Positions 9,119 through 16,777 of a DNA stretch of 64,000 nucleotides are shown here, piece by piece. Source of the DNA: an uncultured Ruminococcus sp. (GTDB lineage Bacteria > Bacillota > Clostridia > Oscillospirales > Ruminococcaceae); NCBI GenBank assembly GCA_902788785.1, contig CADALT010000001.1:62001-126000 (forward strand), in the 5' to 3' direction. The notes beneath the pieces are model-generated. The model was given only the letters and a program-made list of their open reading frames with translations, was not told the DNA's origin and made no database searches. Position 1 is the stretch's first letter, and every line of letters begins with the position of its first letter. Position numbers and translations under genes: made by a program.

Positions 9119-9136
9119 ATGTTGCTTTTGCAACAT
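9119..9136. promoter_or_regulatory. Perfect inverted repeat in the sufC leader
   Basis: ATGTTGC-TTTT-GCAACAT, a perfect 7-bp inverted repeat located about 30 bp downstream of the sufC -10 box and 59 bp before the start codon. It has no T-tail, so a protein operator or an mRNA hairpin is more likely than a terminator. Confidence 0.5.
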
Positions 9137-9164
9137 ATTACTCTGAATTAACTAATACTTTACC

Positions 9165-9193
9165 ATTATACCACATCATTAACGAAAAATCAA
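9165..9193 (-). promoter_or_regulatory. Promoter of sufC-sufBD
   Basis: Minus-strand -35 TTGATT (9188-9193), 17-bp spacer, -10 TATAAT (9165-9170). Confidence 0.75.
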
Positions 9194-9250
9194 GGTTAAT
9201 ATATTCAAATTTATAGAATTTACAGACAAATCTATATTTGAAGAATAAAT

Positions 9251-9279
9251 TTGACGATTTGATCTCAGCATGGTATAAT
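9251..9279 (+). promoter_or_regulatory. Promoter of the 9.36 kb membrane-protein gene
   Basis: -35 TTGACG (9251-9256), 17-bp spacer, -10 TATAAT (9274-9279), about 80 nt before the coding region. It is divergent from the sufC promoter, 58 bp away between -35 boxes. Confidence 0.75.
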
Positions 9280-9360
9280 ATTTTTAATCATCTGCATTGT
9301 CGAAATTTTTGAGATACCAAGAACATAGAAAAGCAATAATATATTTCTGAGGTGACAAAG

Positions 9361-10287
9361 TTGAAATATTATACAAATGAGCATATACAAAAAAAGCTAC
9401 GAGAATATGTGATAGCTTTCCGCATAACTATCGGTATGATACTTTTGGGGTTGTTTCTGATAACTTTGAGCATATTCAGGACATATTTAGATATATACGT
9501 CGAAAGAAAGATCGATCTCAACAATATAAAACCGGGCGATAAAACTATCTACACATACGAGATAACCGAGGACCCTGTTGAGATATATGAAGGTTATTAT
9601 GCAGTCAAAACGGCCGATGATGTGATCCTGATGAAATATATAGATGATGAGATCAAGGAACTGAATAAGAACGGCTGTGTCAAAGTAAAAGGTGTTATAC
9701 AGGAAAATAAAAGTGATTCAGGATTACAAGCAGCTGCCTTACAGTATTTTATCGATAACGGCTATTCCGGTAAGGACAGCGTGAAATATTCGGAATTTTA
9801 TCTGTCTTGCGTAAGTATAGATTTCAAAGATAAGCTGGATAAAGATCATAGTGTCGGTAAGGTGTTCGGATATATCGTGCTGGTTTATGCGATTATCTGG
9901 GAATTGTTATCGAGGTCACGAAATGCTATAAAAAATCTGAGACCTGCCTGTGGAAGCACCGGATATTCGCAGCAAGAGATAGATGATCAGGCAAATCTTC
10001 CTGTGTCGGAATGGATAGCAGATAATGAAGTGTATATCACGCCAAAATTAATTATAGGTACGAACAGCGGTCTGACTGCTGTGGAATATACCGATATCCA
10101 AAAGGTTTATGTAAAGAAAACATCGCATACCAGATCAAAAACGTCAAGAAAAATATACTACACTTATGAAGTTATTGCAAAGACTGCGAATAATAAAAGT
10201 CTTGTATTATGTGATGGCGAGAAATTAAGTCCAAAGTTAAAAGCTGCCATCACAGAAAAATGCGGCAGTGATATCTGGACAAAATGA
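9361..10287 (+). CDS. Uncharacterised membrane protein, 308 aa
   Basis: Not recognised as a named family. A transmembrane segment lies near the N-terminus (ITIGMILLGLFLITLSIF, about residues 21-38), followed by a mostly hydrophilic domain of about 115 residues, a second hydrophobic segment (VFGYIVLVYAIIWELL) and a C-terminal domain of about 110 residues. That last part alternates short beta-type strands (EVYITPKLIIGTNSG, TAVEYTDIQKVYVKK) in the manner of bacterial PH-like domains; this is inference. The start is taken as TTG at 9361 because GAGGTG directly upstream is a good ribosome-binding site; the GTG at 9352 lies inside it. Monocistronic, with its own promoter and terminator. Confidence 0.7.
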   Translation: MKYYTNEHIQKKLREYVIAFRITIGMILLGLFLITLSIFRTYLDIYVERKIDLNNIKPGDKTIYTYEITEDPVEIYEGYYAVKTADDVILMKYIDDEIKELNKNGCVKVKGVIQENKSDSGLQAAALQYFIDNGYSGKDSVKYSEFYLSCVSIDFKDKLDKDHSVGKVFGYIVLVYAIIWELLSRSRNAIKNLRPACGSTGYSQQEIDDQANLPVSEWIADNEVYITPKLIIGTNSGLTAVEYTDIQKVYVKKTSHTRSKTSRKIYYTYEVIAKTANNKSLVLCDGEKLSPKLKAAITEKCGSDIWTK

Positions 10288-10324
10288 TAAGCAGGTCGGT
10301 AATACTAAATACGTTTTTTTAATA

Positions 10325-10376
10325 AAAGTCATCTTAATACTGCAACAATGCAATATTAGGATGACTTTAATATTTT
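10325..10376. terminator. Long imperfect hairpin terminator
   Basis: About 20 nt of AAAGTCATCTTAATACTGCA (10325-10344) pair with 10349-10369, with two G-U type pairs, followed by TTAATATTTT. It lies downstream of the 9.36 kb gene. Confidence 0.7.
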
Positions 10377-10537
10377 ACTATATATTCCGCTTTTTCGGGT
10401 ATTTCTCTGACAAGTTCCATCAATTGTCAAGGTACGACTTATTTATTAGAAAACAATGTAAACCCCATATTTTGTCATTACAATTTTTGGCATAACAATC
10501 CAGCAGAAAACTATTTGGTAAAGTTTTAGAAAAACAC

Positions 10538-10566
10538 TTGATTATTTAACTGATATATGTTATAAT
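10538..10566 (+). promoter_or_regulatory. Promoter of the EAL-domain gene
   Basis: -35 TTGATT (10538-10543), 17-bp spacer, -10 TATAAT (10561-10566). Confidence 0.75.
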
Positions 10567-10676
10567 ATAATAAATTGTTAGACTGTATTTATTCAGGAAT
10601 TCATTTGCAGTTGTGGGGAACTCGCAAAAGCTGGTCGATTTGACTGTATGCTGTCCTGAGCGGGGGGTGAAGTTTA

Positions 10677-12335
10677 ATGTATACAGATGTCGTTAATAAT
10701 ATATTGGAACTTATCCGTAAAATGTATAGTATGGATAAATCTCTTGATGCAAAGATGATAGAGAAGTCCATGAATGATGTCTGTCATATGCTGAATATAG
10801 GTCTGGTAGAAGTTAGTATCTATCAGACGATGCGTGCGGAAACTCTTGATAAAGGTGATAAGCATTTCATTTGCCGTGACGGTGAATGTGATGATGAGGT
10901 TTTTATAAGAAGATATGTGTTGGATAACGCATCAGTTATCATTTATAAGTTTTATCACAGGGCAGATGCTGAGCCTTGGAGCGATTTTTACCGAAGCAGC
11001 ATAAAGCTTGTCAGTGACATCGTTTTTGTTTTCAACAGCAGAGAGCGATTAAGACAGTTGGCTGACAGGTTTGCAATGTGTGATCCTTACGGTTACAGAA
11101 ATCTCAGCTTTTTTGCTATTTTCATAGATAAGGCTGTTATGAGCGGAAAGCTCGAAAATATGGCTGTTGCATTTTTTAATCTGAAACATTTTCAGGCTGT
11201 AAATAATCAGTTCGGCAGAAAGATCGGTGATGTGGTCATAAAAGAGTTCTCAAACGGTCTTTCTCAGATCGTGGGTGACACGGGTGTAGTATGCCGTGTG
11301 GGCGGAGATAATTTTATCACAGCATATCACTCCGATCTTATGGATGAGGTGCTTTCTTATTTCAGTGGAACTGCTGTTATCTATGATCGTGAGCTTGGCG
11401 AGCGTGTCAATGTCAGTGCATCGGCAGGCGTGCTTGTCATAGATAAGGATTTTGTATATAATGATCTTTCGGATATCATGGACAAGGTCATGCCCACTGC
11501 AAATGTTGCCAAACGTGGCGAACAAGGCGATGTGGTCTTTTATAATAAGGAGATCATTGAGGGCAGAGATAAGGTCGTATATGTTCAGCAACAATTCACA
11601 ACTGCCATCGAGCAAGAAGAATTTCTGGTATATTATCAACCTAAATTCAATGTATTTACAGGTGAAATGGTCGGTGCGGAGGCTCTTTGCCGCTGGTTAC
11701 ATAAAGGCTGTATAGTTCCGCCGTCGGATTTCATTCCTGTGCTTGAACAGGATATGGCTATATGCAAGCTTGATTTTTATATGCTTGACCATCTTTGTAA
11801 AGATATCAGGCGTTGGCTTAATGAAGGCAGGAAGGTCGTTAGGATCTCATTTAATCTTTCACGTAAGCATATGATGGACATTGATCTGCTTGAACACCTG
11901 ATGGAGATCATTGACAGAAATAACGTGCCCCATGAATACATTGAGGTGGAGCTTACCGAGACTACCACGGATGTTGAATTCCGTGACCTTAAACGTGTTG
12001 TCGGCGGTCTGCGTGATACGGGTGTTTGTACATCGGTGGATGATTTCGGTATAGGCTACTCATCGCTTAATCTTATCAAGGAACTTCCCTGGAAGGTCCT
12101 GAAGATAGATAAAAGCATACTACCCGTCAACAGTGAAGATGAGCGCAGCGTTATGTTCAAATATGTTGTTGCCATGGCTAAAGAAATGGGACTTGAATGT
12201 ATCGCCGAAGGTGTAGAGACTGATGAACAGGTAGATATTTTGAAGAAAAACGGCTGTGACTTTGCACAGGGTTTCCGCTTTGCCAGACCTATGCCGATGG
12301 ATGAGTTTGAGAAAAAACTTACTTATAATGAATAA
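10677..12335 (+). CDS. Cyclic-di-GMP phosphodiesterase, degenerate GGDEF plus EAL
   Basis: A 552-residue cytosolic signalling protein. The N-terminal about 125 residues are an unassigned sensor-like region, then a GGDEF-fold domain (about 140-295) whose signature reads RVGGDNFI at 207-214, so the catalytic glutamates are changed and cyclase activity is unlikely. The EAL domain (about 303-552) looks intact: EAL at 335-337, the FNLS asparagine, VELTET, DDFGIGYSS, LKIDKS, IAEGVET and QGF. The likely activity is hydrolysis of c-di-GMP to pGpG, possibly tuned by GTP binding to the dead GGDEF domain. No transmembrane segment is visible. GGGGGGTG precedes the ATG. Monocistronic. Confidence 0.92.
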   Translation: MYTDVVNNILELIRKMYSMDKSLDAKMIEKSMNDVCHMLNIGLVEVSIYQTMRAETLDKGDKHFICRDGECDDEVFIRRYVLDNASVIIYKFYHRADAEPWSDFYRSSIKLVSDIVFVFNSRERLRQLADRFAMCDPYGYRNLSFFAIFIDKAVMSGKLENMAVAFFNLKHFQAVNNQFGRKIGDVVIKEFSNGLSQIVGDTGVVCRVGGDNFITAYHSDLMDEVLSYFSGTAVIYDRELGERVNVSASAGVLVIDKDFVYNDLSDIMDKVMPTANVAKRGEQGDVVFYNKEIIEGRDKVVYVQQQFTTAIEQEEFLVYYQPKFNVFTGEMVGAEALCRWLHKGCIVPPSDFIPVLEQDMAICKLDFYMLDHLCKDIRRWLNEGRKVVRISFNLSRKHMMDIDLLEHLMEIIDRNNVPHEYIEVELTETTTDVEFRDLKRVVGGLRDTGVCTSVDDFGIGYSSLNLIKELPWKVLKIDKSILPVNSEDERSVMFKYVVAMAKEMGLECIAEGVETDEQVDILKKNGCDFAQGFRFARPMPMDEFEKKLTYNE

Positions 12336-12336
12336 G

Positions 12337-12372
12337 AAAAGCTGCTTCGTTTTAATGCGAAGCAGCTTTTTG
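12337..12372. terminator. Bidirectional terminator
   Basis: AAAAGCTGCTTCG (12337-12349) pairs with CGAAGCAGCTTTT (12358-12370) around an 8-nt loop, with A- and T-runs on both sides. Shared by the convergent EAL gene and the TraB-family gene. Confidence 0.88.
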
Positions 12373-12374
12373 AT

Positions 12375-13439
12375 TTACTCGAAAGCTATTCTCTCGACCT
12401 TGTAGCCGTCTTTTTCAAGCAGTGAGATTATGCCTTTCTCACCTGCAAAGTGCGCAGCACCTACAACGAAGAAAACATTCTTGTCACCGTCGATAAAGTC
12501 CTTGGCACACTTTTCCATGCCGATGTTTCTGTCATCAAGAAAAGCCGTTGTGTATTCCTCCAGCAGCTTTCCCTCTTCATCGCCTACCTCAGCTGTTTCC
12601 GAGTTCATCTCGTCTATCGTATCTATATCGCCCGAACGCCATGCATCATGTGTCTTGTAAAGCTGATCGATCATTATATCCTTCGTTTTGCCTTTGTACT
12701 GTTTTAACAGTGCATCAAAGGTCTCATCAGTGTTGTTAATAAGTATATCCATCTGGAAGTCGATACCCTCGACCTCATAAACTTCCTTGCCTTTAGATTT
12801 AGCTTTATCTATAAGATATGAGTCGATACCAAGATCAGCCTGCAGATCACAGTATTGCAGTGCAAGGGTTTCCGCAGTATTATTCGCAGCCCAGGGCTTG
12901 AAAAGCTTGACAGTATCTATGGGCAGATCATAGGTCGCAAGATATTCCTCCAGTGCTTCATAAGCTTCTGCGGAAATATGCTTATCCAGCGAGTCATCGG
13001 GATCGTCGTAATACATATTCGCCAGCAGCGCCGACTGATAGTTTATAGTAGCCGTCTGACTAATATCGGCCTCTACAGCCAGTATATCCGAATTATCCAG
13101 CGCAGATGTTATCTCATCGGGCAGTGGGTAGTCTTCTTCGGAAAGTGCGTGCATTGAACCCATGAATGTGACCTCTGCTCCATTCTTTCCTGTGATCTTC
13201 CACATGGCAGGTGTTATACCCGACTCTTCTCCAGTCAGATCAAGGTCATCGCTCTTGCTTTCATCATCGACAGGGGAGTCGGGAGTATCGCTCTCACTGT
13301 TTTCGGAAATATCCGCTGATGTCGATGCTTTTTCACTCTCTTTAACGGAAGTATCCTGCGTATTTCCATCGCCGCAGGATCCAAGTATGCCTGCACACAT
13401 CAGAGCTGCACATATCATTGCTGTTATTTTTGTTTTCAT
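12375..13439 (-). CDS. TraB/GumN-family lipoprotein
   Basis: A 354-residue secreted lipoprotein. The signal peptide ends in a lipobox ILGSC near residues 18-22, followed by about 55 residues of Ser/Asp/Glu-rich linker. The folded part has TraB/GumN (Tiki-like) features: TFMGSMHALSEEDYPLP near its start with the family's GxxH, an acidic-aromatic central part, and VFFVVGAAHFAGEKGII near the C-terminus with the second conserved histidine. Some members of the superfamily are metal-dependent peptidases; the role here is unknown. It lies 24 nt downstream of the kinase-like gene and is probably co-transcribed with it. Confidence 0.8.
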   Translation of the reverse strand: MKTKITAMICAALMCAGILGSCGDGNTQDTSVKESEKASTSADISENSESDTPDSPVDDESKSDDLDLTGEESGITPAMWKITGKNGAEVTFMGSMHALSEEDYPLPDEITSALDNSDILAVEADISQTATINYQSALLANMYYDDPDDSLDKHISAEAYEALEEYLATYDLPIDTVKLFKPWAANNTAETLALQYCDLQADLGIDSYLIDKAKSKGKEVYEVEGIDFQMDILINNTDETFDALLKQYKGKTKDIMIDQLYKTHDAWRSGDIDTIDEMNSETAEVGDEEGKLLEEYTTAFLDDRNIGMEKCAKDFIDGDKNVFFVVGAAHFAGEKGIISLLEKDGYKVERIAFE

Positions 13440-13463
13440 TTCATTCGTCCTTTCCTTTATCTA

Positions 13464-14564
13464 TCAAATTTCATTATCATTATCCTCGAAATAACCAAAA
13501 CATTTTCCGAGGATACACCCTGTGCTGTCAAGCGATGAGTTGATAGGCGGCAGGTATTGCCTGAAATCTCTGCCAATGCCTTTGTCGGGAGATCTGAATA
13601 TCATCTTGACTTTTGTGTATATTCCTAGTTCGCTCTCGATCTCCAGCGTGCCGCCAAAATGCATACAGTATAGCCTCGCTACGGTCAACCCCAGTGATTC
13701 ATTCAGATCCTCATCACTGTAATAATCAAATGGTTTCTGCAAAAGCTCAAGTTTATCCTCGCTTATGCCGTCACCGTTATCCGTAACGGTCAGCACAACA
13801 TTCTCACTGTTTGCAGATAATTCTATGACGCACTTTTTCTTTGGCTTGTGGTTGTACATAAATGCATTTACCACGAGATTTGATACCGCCGCTTCAAATC
13901 TCGAACGGTTCATGAGGATATGTACCATTGATCTTACTTCACAGCTGAAATCATATCCTTGTCGTTCAGCCCTTATCTTTATCCTGTCAGCCAGATCATC
14001 AAGCACGGCAGACATGAAAAGATACTCGCTTTTAATGTTTTCGCCGAGATAAATACTGACTTCCTCATAATTAGAGGTCGATGACAGTATATTTATCAGC
14101 CTGCCTCTCAAGCGTTTGTCGAGAGCCAGATATTCTTCATAGGATAATCCGCTTTGTTCTTCCTGCTTGTGATTGAGCATATTCAGCATAGAGCCTGTTT
14201 CAAAACGAACACATTCCAGATCGTTTCGTATCCTGTCTTTTAGCATTGACTGCATTGCCATTCTGTCCATTTCAAGCTCATCAAAGCACTGTATTAGATA
14301 GTATTCAGTAAAACCCTCATTGAATATCGGTGTGATCCTCATAGTAAGACGAAGACCGTCCACATCATATCGGCAGACCGTTACTTCAGCGATAGGCAGC
14401 GTGATACAAGTGTTTCTTGCGACTTTCATATTCTCTATATTCAGCCGTTCGGGAAGCTCGGTCTTGTTTTTCCAGATGATAAACAGTTTTTTATCACAAA
14501 CGATGATCTTATCATCCGATCTCTCATAGATGCATTTCAGCGCTTCAAGCCTATCCAAATCCAT
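13464..14564 (-). CDS. Histidine-kinase-like ATPase without a clear phospho-acceptor histidine
   Basis: A cytosolic protein of about 366 residues. The C-terminal half is a GHKL ATPase domain: N-box NLVVNAFMYNHK, G1 box VTDNGDGISEDKL, and G2-like LGLTVARLYCMHFGGTLEIE. The middle is helical like a dimerisation domain, but no HE[LF]RTP-type H-box can be found. The N-terminal part resembles a small PAS-like region. The start is uncertain: ATG at 14564 has AAAGGAGG only one base away, whereas TTG at 14558 would have ideal 7-nt spacing. No response regulator is adjacent. It could be an orphan kinase or a non-phosphorylating ATPase; the fold call is sound, the function is not. Confidence 0.75.
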   Translation of the reverse strand: MDLDRLEALKCIYERSDDKIIVCDKKLFIIWKNKTELPERLNIENMKVARNTCITLPIAEVTVCRYDVDGLRLTMRITPIFNEGFTEYYLIQCFDELEMDRMAMQSMLKDRIRNDLECVRFETGSMLNMLNHKQEEQSGLSYEEYLALDKRLRGRLINILSSTSNYEEVSIYLGENIKSEYLFMSAVLDDLADRIKIRAERQGYDFSCEVRSMVHILMNRSRFEAAVSNLVVNAFMYNHKPKKKCVIELSANSENVVLTVTDNGDGISEDKLELLQKPFDYYSDEDLNESLGLTVARLYCMHFGGTLEIESELGIYTKVKMIFRSPDKGIGRDFRQYLPPINSSLDSTGCILGKCFGYFEDNDNEI

Positions 14565-14785
14565 ACCTCCTTTCCTGATAAAAAATGAACGCACTATTCA
14601 ACTGTATATATTATACATCATTTACAGCTGTTCGTCAATATTTTCTCTCTATATATAATGTCGTATCAACGTGTGATTTTACGAATTATCGGGAATATTC
14701 AAACAAAAAATCATTTTGCTGTTTATTACTGAAAAATAGTGTAAAATTAAACTGATACCATTTCCAAATTCCCATTTTTATTATA

Positions 14786-14815
14786 TCATATCAGGGCATA
14801 TGTCTGCATATCATA
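14786..14815 (+). promoter_or_regulatory. Candidate sigma-E-type promoter of spoIIIA
   Basis: TCATATC (14786-14792), 14-bp spacer, CATATCATA (14807-14815), resembling the mother-cell sigma-E pattern (-35 ATATT-like, 14 bp, -10 CATACAAT-like) about 28 nt before the spoIIIAA start. No sigma-A promoter with good spacing was seen next to it. Confidence 0.5.
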
Positions 14816-14843
14816 TACCAAGGACAAGCAAAGGAGGACTTAT

Positions 14844-15734
14844 ATGGAGCTTTCAAAAGGTTTGGTTTCAGCGCTTTCACTTTTACCCGAAAAGCTTTCG
14901 CAGGAGATCTTAGCGCTTTCACATCAGCTGCTATGCAATATGACCGAGATAAGACTGCGTACAAATGCCGCTGCCGTGCTAGTGGTCGGAAATGAACTTC
15001 ATCCCGTTATTGGATCACCTGTGACGAAGGCAGAGCTTGAAAATGTCGTATCAAAAGCGTTCAGAAATTCTATACATAATAATATGGCAAAGTATCGCTC
15101 GGGCTGCATCACATACGATAACGGATGTCGTGTGGGCTTCTGCGGAACATTTTACAGCGCTGACTCCATAAGCACGATACGGGATATAAGCTCGGTCAAC
15201 ATACGTATTCCCCATGAAGTCATCGGCTGCAGCAGGAAACTCTTTGATGAATGCTTTAGCCGCAGACCATCATCACTGATTCTATTTGGAGCGCCTTCTT
15301 CCGGCAAGACCACATATCTGCGTGATCTTGCCAGACTGTGCGGAAACAGATACAAAGTTTCGCTTATAGATGAAAGGGGAGAGCTGGCTGCATCTTCCTG
15401 CGCAATAGCAGGCTGTGATGTGGGGAGATATACCGATGTATTTAGCGGTTATCCACGACATGAAGCTATAATCACCGCCGTCAGGGTCATGTCTCCGCAA
15501 ATACTTATTTGTGATGAAACAGGGACCTGTGAAGATGCAGATGCCCTTGAATATACGGTCGCATCAGGCGTGAAAGTTGTTATTTCCTGTCACTGTACAA
15601 GTTTTGAAGAACTAAACACTAAAAAATATCTGCGGTTCCTTATTGATCGTAGTGTTTTTGATTATGCGGCAGCCCTTTGTGAACGTAAACTTGTGGGGAT
15701 ATATTCCCTTACGATGCAGCCATGCTCGGTATGA
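14844..15734 (+). CDS. spoIIIAA: Stage III sporulation protein AA (secretion-type ATPase)
   Basis: ATPase of the SpoIIIA-SpoIIQ channel that links mother cell and forespore; related to type II/IV secretion ATPases. Walker A is LFGAPSSGKTTYLRDLAR, and the Walker B region is PQILICDETGTCEDADAL. The 296 residues are close to the family length. AAAGGAGG stands 6 nt before the ATG. It overlaps spoIIIAB by 13 nt and leads the eight-gene spoIIIA operon. Confidence 0.95.
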   Translation: MELSKGLVSALSLLPEKLSQEILALSHQLLCNMTEIRLRTNAAAVLVVGNELHPVIGSPVTKAELENVVSKAFRNSIHNNMAKYRSGCITYDNGCRVGFCGTFYSADSISTIRDISSVNIRIPHEVIGCSRKLFDECFSRRPSSLILFGAPSSGKTTYLRDLARLCGNRYKVSLIDERGELAASSCAIAGCDVGRYTDVFSGYPRHEAIITAVRVMSPQILICDETGTCEDADALEYTVASGVKVVISCHCTSFEELNTKKYLRFLIDRSVFDYAAALCERKLVGIYSLTMQPCSV

Positions 15735-16177
15735 TAGGTGCGCTTATGCTAGTATTATCCGGCGCCTGCGCAGGAGAAGCGGCTGCATCTTCGCTAACAG
15801 CAAAGGAACGCCAGTTAGCAGAACTGGAACTGCTTTTACAAAAAACGGAGGTGTATCTCTCGGGTGAACTTCTGGGGACAAATGAGATATACGAACGGCT
15901 TGCGTCACTTGATAATTCCTATTCACAGGCATTTTGTTCCGATGACCCTGTTGATTATCTTCGGCATAGTGAACTTGCAGGTGCAGCTGAACTGGCAGAC
16001 TATCTCAAAAACTTCGGTCATACCGATCTTCAGGGTCAGCTTGCGCAAAATGCGCTGTTATTGGCAGAGATATCGGACAAACATTCGGAGGCTTTGGCTA
16101 AATGCTCAAATCAATGCAAGCTCCGACGTGTTATGGGACTTTCCGCAGGACTAATTGCTGCGATCATTCTTATATAG
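15722..16177 (+). CDS. spoIIIAB: Stage III sporulation protein AB
   Basis: A 151-residue protein with one hydrophobic N-terminal segment (IGALMLVLSGACAGEAAAS) and a hydrophobic C-terminal tail (MGLSAGLIAAIILI). The helical middle resembles the GspF-like SpoIIIAB family. It is assigned from its size, topology and position between spoIIIAA and spoIIIAC, with overlap to spoIIIAA. It would anchor the ATPase of the channel at the mother-cell membrane. Confidence 0.9.
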   Translation: MLGMIGALMLVLSGACAGEAAASSLTAKERQLAELELLLQKTEVYLSGELLGTNEIYERLASLDNSYSQAFCSDDPVDYLRHSELAGAAELADYLKNFGHTDLQGQLAQNALLLAEISDKHSEALAKCSNQCKLRRVMGLSAGLIAAIILI

Positions 16178-16185
16178 GTGGAAAT

Positions 16186-16383
16186 ATGGACATAGATCTT
16201 ATATTCAAGATCGCTGCGGTTGGAATAATCGTGGCGGTCCTCAACCAGTTACTAAAACGGGCTGAACGTGATGAACAGGCAATGATGATAACGCTTGCAG
16301 GACTTGTGGTAGTTCTGATGATGGTCATAGACCAGATAGCCCAGTTGTTTTCACGTATCAAAGAACTGTTCGGACTTAGCTGA
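16186..16383 (+). CDS. spoIIIAC: Stage III sporulation protein AC
   Basis: A 65-residue small membrane protein with two hydrophobic helices (LIFKIAAVGIIVAVLNQLL and MITLAGLVVVLMMVI) joined by a charged turn KRAERDEQA, the SpoIIIAC pattern. The ATG at 16186 is preceded by GGTGG; a longer frame back to 16102 overlaps spoIIIAB without family sequence. TGATG overlap with spoIIIAD. Confidence 0.93.
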   Translation: MDIDLIFKIAAVGIIVAVLNQLLKRAERDEQAMMITLAGLVVVLMMVIDQIAQLFSRIKELFGLS

Positions 16384-16769
16384 TGGAAGTGATACTTATA
16401 TGTGTTTTTGCAGTGGCAGCAGCAAGTGTATGCACTGTAGCCTGCCGTTCCTCGGGAGAATTCAGGCTGCTTATATCTGCTGCCGCCTGTGCAATGATAC
16501 TATTGAAAGTTTCGGACGAGCTCGGTGGTATAATTTCGCAGATACGCTCGCTGTTTGATGAAAGCAGTCTCGACCACAGTTATGTAATGATACTTATAAA
16601 AGGTCTGGGGATATGCTATGTCACAAATTTTGCGGTCTCGGTCTGCCGTGACTGCGGCGAGAGTGCGATCGCTTCCCAGACACTTCTTGCAGGCAGGATA
16701 GCCCTTGTAGTAATATCTCTGCCGATGATAGAGGATCTTATCGAAATAGTAAAAATGCTTCTTTTGTGA
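16383..16769 (+). CDS. spoIIIAD: Stage III sporulation protein AD
   Basis: A 128-residue membrane protein with several hydrophobic segments, including VILICVFAVAAASVCTVAC at the N-terminus and the conserved MILIKGLGICYVTNFAVSVC followed by CRDCGESAIASQ. SpoIIIAC and SpoIIIAD are related and form part of the channel membrane platform. Its ATG overlaps the spoIIIAC stop. Confidence 0.93.
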   Translation: MEVILICVFAVAAASVCTVACRSSGEFRLLISAAACAMILLKVSDELGGIISQIRSLFDESSLDHSYVMILIKGLGICYVTNFAVSVCRDCGESAIASQTLLAGRIALVVISLPMIEDLIEIVKMLLL

Positions 16770-16777
16770 GGTAGAAA

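Larger units (their letters stand above)
10288..10676 (+). other. Intergenic region with terminator, promoter and a long leader
   Basis: This 389-bp gap holds a terminator (10325-10372), an AT-rich stretch, a strong promoter (10538-10566) and then about 105 nt of leader before the EAL-protein gene. The leader is more GC-rich than its surroundings and has short self-complementary parts (AGTT-GTGGGG-AACT near 10612), but I could not match it to a known riboswitch. Confidence 0.5.

Noticed and set aside
10567-10676. c-di-GMP riboswitch before the EAL gene
   Set aside because: The conserved GEMM blocks (such as GCAAACC with the tetraloop-receptor) are not present; kept only as an unexplained leader.
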